A stretch of DNA of 36,207 bases. It comes from Eubacteriales bacterium. GTDB taxonomy: Bacteria; Bacillota; Clostridia; Lachnospirales; Lachnospiraceae. Below, piece after piece: positions 32,930 through 36,207 of this stretch; the stretch's first letter is position 1, and every line of letters starts with the position of its first letter. Made by a program: the position numbers and the translations under genes. The stretch covers positions 1 to 36,207 of the forward strand of contig JAUNWP010000011.1 in NCBI GenBank assembly GCA_030540255.1, given 5' to 3'. The notes under the pieces were generated by a model, which was not told the DNA's origin, ran no database searches, and was given only the letters and a program-made list of their open reading frames with translations.

Positions 32930-33532
32930 ATGATAACGGAAGCTATATTTCTTAATAAAAATGAATACTGCTCGACAAGAAAGTTGTTCACCGAATGTTT
33001 TGGCGATGATGGGGAATTCATGGGCGAATTCTATGGTGTATGCGACGAAGTAGGACGCTGCAGCGGCAAGGTGGATGATGCGGTGATCGCGGTCATCAAA
33101 GACGGAGGCAGGCCTGTTGCTATGGTACAGTATATACTTGTAAAGGCCGTGTCTAAGGACGAGGAACGACAGAGTAAAGCTGTGGATCTCAGCACTCGGA
33201 AAGAGAAGCCTGATGCTATGGATATATCCGAGGATGGGAGGAAAATCCCATATATCATGGGTGTCTGCACCTTGCCGGAATACAGGCATCGAGGTCTCAT
33301 GGATAAGCTTATGAAGGCTGTCATAGACAGGATAGAGCAAGAGGGATATCCTTGGTGCTTTCTGATAGCAGTCGACAGGAACATTTACAGGCACTTAGGC
33401 TTCGCTTATGATTGGAAACTTAGCGAGAGGGAGCGGGAACTCTTATATGCGGATGATGGATTGGATACCGCTTCGGCAAAGCTCTTGTCTGTCAGGGAAT
33501 TGCCGGATGTAAGTCTGTTTCCGCTGTCATGA
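32930..33532 (+). CDS. GNAT family N-acetyltransferase
   Basis: 200 residues. N-terminal FGDDGEFMGEFYG and the AMVQYILVKAV strand, then motif A of the acyl-CoA site, YIMGVCTLPEYRHRGLMDKLMKA-type, with the R-x-x-G-hydrophobic loop, and a C-terminal NIYRHLGFAYDW. This is a Gcn5-related acetyltransferase, of the Eis-like arrangement at the start of the fold. The substrate is unknown; its proximity to DUF2156, also a GNAT-fold protein, suggests a shared acyl-transfer pathway. The linker at about 83-100 (SKDEERQSKAVDLSTRKEK) is unusually polar. The ribosome site is AAGGA. Confidence 0.85.
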   Translation: MITEAIFLNKNEYCSTRKLFTECFGDDGEFMGEFYGVCDEVGRCSGKVDDAVIAVIKDGGRPVAMVQYILVKAVSKDEERQSKAVDLSTRKEKPDAMDISEDGRKIPYIMGVCTLPEYRHRGLMDKLMKAVIDRIEQEGYPWCFLIAVDRNIYRHLGFAYDWKLSERERELLYADDGLDTASAKLLSVRELPDVSLFPLS

Positions 33533-33637
33533 GCGCCGGATATGATATATACGTGAAAGCTGATTATTCGACAAAGAACAATCGGCAAGTGTATTCAAAG
33601 ACGGATCATAACTTCCACAGTATTAATAAGGAGTGAT

Positions 33638-34540
33638 ATGGAACTTCGACATCTCAGATATTTCTACGAGACCGCAAATGAAATGAATTTTACACGTGCG
33701 GCGGAAAAGCTTAATATTGCTCAGCCTCCTCTCAGCAAGCAGATCAAGGATCTTGAGACAGAACTGGGAGTAAGCTTGTTTGTCAGGAGACCGCATTTTC
33801 TCGCGCTTACTCCGGAGGGAGAGGTGCTTAAGCAGTATGCGGCACAGATACTCGGACTTGCGGATAAGGCATCAGAGACGGTTCAGCAGATGGGACACGG
33901 ACTTAACGGTACTATCGAGATAGCCTGCATAGAGGGAAATTCGCTTCAGTATATTGCGAATTGGATAACTGAATTCAGCAAGATACATCCTGCGGTACAG
34001 TATAATATTTGGACAGGAGGAGCCGATGATATTATCAACCGTATACGTTCGGGACTCAGTGATTTTGCCGTGATAGCGGATGTAAGGGATTCGGAAGGAC
34101 TGGAGCATTACAGGTTATATACGGAAAACTGGACGGCATTGATCCATAAGGATAATCCGCTTGCAAGTGTTCAGAGTGAGACCGTGAGCACCAAGGATCT
34201 GCTTCCCTATGATCTTATCATACCTACCAGAGCAGACAGACTTGAAGAGGTCAATAACTGGTATAAGGATAGTGAGGAGAAGCCAAAGATCAGATGCCGT
34301 TACTCGAATTTTCTTACCGCATATGAACTTAGCCGCTGTTCGATTGGTATAAGCATCCTGCCCGGAGAATCCAGAGAGCTGCTTGAGGGACGAGATGACG
34401 GGATGGTAGTAAGTAAACATATCAGTAATCCGACGCCGAAGGCATATATTGAGATGCTTTTTAACAAATACCGTATGCTGCCTAACGTGGTGTATGAATT
34501 CATAACATTTATAAGAAAGAATTCACGTGATCATATGTAG
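33638..34540 (+). CDS. LysR family transcriptional regulator
   Basis: 300 residues. The N-terminal winged helix-turn-helix is typical: MELRHLRYFYETANEMNFTR, AAEKLNIAQPPLSKQIKDLE, LGVSLFVRR, LTPEGEVLKQYA. The effector domain (about 90-300) has the type 2 periplasmic-binding fold with GTIEIACIEGNSLQYIANWI and a late GISILPGESREL. It is closest in pattern to the LysR/BenM-type regulators of catabolic or aromatic-compound genes, but the effector cannot be told. AAGGAG lies 6 nt upstream. It does not face a divergent gene, so its target is not obvious; the rpsF operon downstream is separate. Confidence 0.92.
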   Translation: MELRHLRYFYETANEMNFTRAAEKLNIAQPPLSKQIKDLETELGVSLFVRRPHFLALTPEGEVLKQYAAQILGLADKASETVQQMGHGLNGTIEIACIEGNSLQYIANWITEFSKIHPAVQYNIWTGGADDIINRIRSGLSDFAVIADVRDSEGLEHYRLYTENWTALIHKDNPLASVQSETVSTKDLLPYDLIIPTRADRLEEVNNWYKDSEEKPKIRCRYSNFLTAYELSRCSIGISILPGESRELLEGRDDGMVVSKHISNPTPKAYIEMLFNKYRMLPNVVYEFITFIRKNSRDHM

Positions 34541-34604
34541 TATATAAACAAGGTATACAAGACTTATTGGACTATATTTGTTGTATTTTTTATAGTGATT
34601 ATGC

Positions 34605-34633
34605 TTGCATTGCACAGCTTAATTTGATAAAAT
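34605..34633 (+). promoter_or_regulatory. Promoter of the rpsF-ssb-rpsR operon
   Basis: TTGCAT (34605-34610) and TAAAAT (34628-34633), spaced exactly 17 nt. The start would be near 34640, giving a leader of about 67 nt. Confidence 0.6.
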
Positions 34634-34660
34634 ACCAGTCTGTGACACATTAATTTCCTT

Positions 34661-34687
34661 GCTCCTGTGGGCTACAGGGGCCGGAGA
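34661..34687 (+). promoter_or_regulatory. Candidate S6:S18 autoregulatory leader
   Basis: CTCC (34662-34665) pairs with GGAG (34683-34686), and TGT (34666-34668) with ACA (34674-34676), around a short loop, leaving an unpaired GGGGCC next to a CCG (34681-34683). Many bacteria have an rpsF leader in which S6:S18 binds a bulged CCG; this hairpin fits loosely. Pairing by eye only. Confidence 0.4.
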
Positions 34688-34706
34688 CCAGAAGGAGGAC
34701 AAACAC

Positions 34707-34988
34707 ATGAATAAGTACGAGGTTACAGTTATTCTTAGTGCGAAACTCGAGGAAGAGGCAAGAACAGCCGCTCTTGAGAAGGTAAAGGCTTATATCTCAA
34801 GATACAACGGTACTGTAGGTGAGGTTGAAGAGTGGGGCAAGAAGAAGCTTGCTTACGATATTCAGCACCAGTCAGAGGGATTCTATTACCTCATCAACTT
34901 CGAGGGCGACAGCGAGACACCTAACGGTGTAGAGTCAGAGCTTCGCATTTTCGAGCCTGTGCTCAGATACTTAGTCGTTAAGAAATAA
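34707..34988 (+). CDS. rpsF: 30S ribosomal protein S6
   Basis: 93 residues, the usual size. NKYEVTVILSAKLEEEAR, YISRYNGTVGEVEEWGKKKLAYDIQ and SEGFYYLINFEGDS are the S6 hallmarks. It starts at 34707 (AAGGAGG with 8 nt spacing); the frame extends further upstream, through the leader. S6 binds S18 at the platform of the small subunit. First gene of the S6-SSB-S18 operon, transcribed from a TTGCAT/TAAAAT promoter. Confidence 0.97.
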   Translation: MNKYEVTVILSAKLEEEARTAALEKVKAYISRYNGTVGEVEEWGKKKLAYDIQHQSEGFYYLINFEGDSETPNGVESELRIFEPVLRYLVVKK

Positions 34989-35014
34989 GACTAAAGTACA
35001 GAAAGAGTGAGCAA

Positions 35015-35482
35015 ATGAATAAAGTTATCTTAATGGGCAGATTAACAAGAGACCCTGATATCAGATATACTCAGGGTGAGAACAGCATGGCTGTTGCAAG
35101 ATATACAATAGCCGTTGACAGACGCCGTGCCAATGCAGACGGACAGAGGGAAGCTGACTTCATCTCGTGCGTGGCATTCGGAAGACAGGCTGAATTTGCC
35201 GAGAGATACTTGCATCAGGGCACAAAGATCGCGGCAACAGGCCGCATCCAGACAGGCAGTTATACCAATAAGGACGGTCAGAAGGTCTACACAACAGATG
35301 TGGTTATTGAGGAGCAGGAATTTGCAGAGAGCAAGAATGCATCAGATAACCGCGGAGGCTCCTACAACCGCACAAGCGGCAATGCTCAGCAGACAAGCTC
35401 TGCAGCTTCGGCAGGAGAGGGTTTTGAAGGCTTCATGAATATCCCGGAGGGTATCGAAGACGAAGGACTGCCTTTCAACTAA
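35015..35482 (+). CDS. ssb: Single-stranded DNA-binding protein
   Basis: 155 residues. N-terminal OB fold (1-105): MNKVILMGRLTRDPDIRYTQ, ISCVAFGRQAEFAERYLHQGTKIAATGRIQ, TDVVIEEQEFAESK. A Ser/Gln/Gly-rich linker follows, then an acidic tip EDEGLPFN, the partner-binding tail; it ends in PFN and not PF. It coats single-stranded DNA in replication and repair. It lies 26 nt after rpsF and 27 nt before rpsR, the standard conserved order. GAGTGAG is the ribosome site. Confidence 0.97.
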   Translation: MNKVILMGRLTRDPDIRYTQGENSMAVARYTIAVDRRRANADGQREADFISCVAFGRQAEFAERYLHQGTKIAATGRIQTGSYTNKDGQKVYTTDVVIEEQEFAESKNASDNRGGSYNRTSGNAQQTSSAASAGEGFEGFMNIPEGIEDEGLPFN

Positions 35483-35509
35483 GCACTAGAGAATAAGGAG
35501 GAAATACCG

Positions 35510-35770
35510 ATGGCATTTCAGAAAGAAGAAGGCGCACGCCCAAAGAAGATGGGTGGCTTCCGCAGAAGACGTAAGGTTTGCGTATTCTGCAGCGAGAAGG
35601 CTAAGCCGATCGACTATAAGGATGTTGCAACAATAAAGAAGTATATCTCTGAGAGAGGAAAGATCCTTCCTCGCCGTATCACAGGCAACTGTGCAGAGCA
35701 TCAGAGAGACATTACACTTGCAGTTAAGAGAGCAAGACATATCGCTCTTCTTCCGTACACTGTAGAGTAA
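35510..35770 (+). CDS. rpsR: 30S ribosomal protein S18
   Basis: 86 residues. [21 protein letters not shown] with CxxC, then [35 protein letters not shown], and the end [13 protein letters not shown]. The CxxC plus the later Cys is the zinc-ribbon-type (C+) form of S18. It partners S6 on the small-subunit platform. AAGGAGG lies 7 nt before the ATG. Last gene of the operon; a strong terminator follows. Confidence 0.97.
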   Translation: MAFQKEEGARPKKMGGFRRRRKVCVFCSEKAKPIDYKDVATIKKYISERGKILPRRITGNCAEHQRDITLAVKRARHIALLPYTVE

Positions 35771-35790
35771 TTTAGATTTTAGATCCGTTT

Positions 35791-35822
35791 AAGGACTGTC
35801 GTTTTGAGCGACAGTCCTTTTT
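35791..35822 (+). terminator. Intrinsic terminator of the rpsF-ssb-rpsR operon
   Basis: AAGGACTGTCG (35791-35801) pairs perfectly with CGACAGTCCTT (35809-35819) and a T-run follows. A separate perfect 9-bp inverted repeat, TTATGGACT (35824-35832) with AGTCCATAA (35844-35852), lies directly after it. Confidence 0.9.
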
Positions 35823-35861
35823 CTTATGGACTCAACAGACTTAAGTCCATAACAAAATAAA

Positions 35862-35893
35862 GCCGGGTACATGCTTTACAGCGTGTACCCGGC
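35862..35893 (-). terminator. Intrinsic terminator of dnaB
   Basis: GCCGGGTACATGC (35862-35874) pairs with GCGTGTACCCGGC (35881-35893) over 13 bp with one wobble. On minus, TTTATTTTG follows, which fits the end of the minus-strand helicase gene (stop at 35926). Confidence 0.85.
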
Positions 35894-35925
35894 GCTTGCT
35901 TATGTGTGAAGTGAAATTTTCGGAT

Positions 35926-36207
35926 TTAAGTAAAATTTTTCTCTTTATTGACAAAGCGGGTAGTCTGTGACTGCCAGTAGAGATTAACAGTACCGATAGG
36001 ACCGTTACGCTGCTTGGCAATGATGACCTCGGCCTCGCCTTTTTTCTCAGAATCCGGATTATAATACTCGTCTCTGTACAAAAACATTACCAGATCGGCA
36101 TCCTGCTCGATAGCTCCGGACTCTCTGAGATCGGAGAGCATAGGACGCTTATCCGGTCTCTGCTCGACAGCTCGTGATAACTGAGACAAGGATACGACAG
36201 GACACTC
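35926..36207 (-). CDS. dnaB: Replicative DNA helicase DnaB, C-terminal end (partial)
   Basis: The last 93 residues are present and the 5' end lies outside the window; the frame is open to 36207. They read [16 protein letters not shown], then [48 protein letters not shown], and are diagnostic of the RecA-like DnaB motor: SQLSR and SGAIEQDAD form the L2/DNA-binding and H4 region, and the R of KQRNGPIG is the arginine finger. It unwinds DNA at the replication fork. TTG at 36189 is not a start, only an internal codon. Confidence 0.93.
   Translation of the reverse strand, partial: ECPVVSLSQLSRAVEQRPDKRPMLSDLRESGAIEQDADLVMFLYRDEYYNPDSEKKGEAEVIIAKQRNGPIGTVNLYWQSQTTRFVNKEKNFT

Noticed and set aside
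36164-36189. TTG at 36189 as the start of a small protein
   Set aside because: The frame continues to the window edge with diagnostic DnaB sequence, so it is an internal codon of dnaB.

Overview
The window reads as chromosomal DNA from an anaerobic Firmicute, most likely a Lachnospiraceae-type Clostridia. This is inference from several things together: AT-rich DNA with strong AGGAGG-type ribosome sites and TTGACA/TATAAT-type promoters; a class III glutamine synthetase; a complete LivKHMGF branched-chain amino-acid ABC operon; DegV and LytR-CpsA-Psr (LCP) proteins; glucan/choline-binding-type wall repeats; and S18 of the cysteine-containing type in an rpsF-ssb-rpsR operon. Genes lie on both strands in short operons separated by clear intrinsic terminators. 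No transposase, integrase, phage gene, CRISPR array, tRNA or rRNA was seen.

Layout, left to right. (1) 1-1.6 kb: a terminator, then a YhcG/DUF1016-type PDDEXK nuclease followed by a 69-residue DUF7662-like protein. (2) 1.67-4.26 kb, minus strand: a P1B-type metal ATPase lacking the canonical CPC motif, preceded by a small one-helix DUF6110-like protein, with an unusual hairpin in the leader. (3) 4.66-11.8 kb: a TetR repressor divergent from an RND/MMPL exporter, a large secreted coiled-coil protein whose start overlaps the exporter stop, and a secreted wall-binding-repeat protein. This is the best candidate for an uncharacterised envelope system. A 41-bp tandem repeat copies the 3' end of the tetR gene, including its stop codon. 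(4) 11.9-12.8 kb: NudC. (5) 13.1-15.8 kb: asnB divergent from a cytidylate-kinase-like gene. Each has a strong promoter followed within about 70 nt by a terminator-like hairpin, which suggests two attenuated leaders. (6) 16.0-20.7 kb: the Liv ABC operon. (7) 21.0-23.4 kb, minus strand: DegV and LCP; then a CoA-pyrophosphatase-type Nudix on plus. (8) 24.4-26.5 kb: class III glutamine synthetase, whose promoter carries a perfect 15-bp dyad, followed by a compound palindromic element. (9) 26.7-31.7 kb, minus strand: a secreted alpha/beta-hydrolase with a cadherin-like domain, an AAA+ ATPase with a very AT-rich upstream region, and an operon of DUF5662, MutT-like Nudix and TIGR01212 radical-SAM genes. 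(10) 31.8-34.5 kb, plus strand: DUF2156, GNAT and LysR. (11) 34.6-36.2 kb: rpsF-ssb-rpsR, facing the 3' end of dnaB, which runs off the window.

How the genes fit together. Amino-acid nitrogen metabolism recurs: asparagine synthetase, glutamine synthetase III and branched-chain amino-acid uptake. Envelope functions also recur: the RND module, the wall-binding protein and LCP. Three Nudix hydrolases of different subfamilies are scattered through the window. Many intergenic regions hold dyads or hairpins at promoters, and these are the main unexplained signals. Two convergent gene ends, 5.6 kb apart, carry nearly identical bidirectional terminators.
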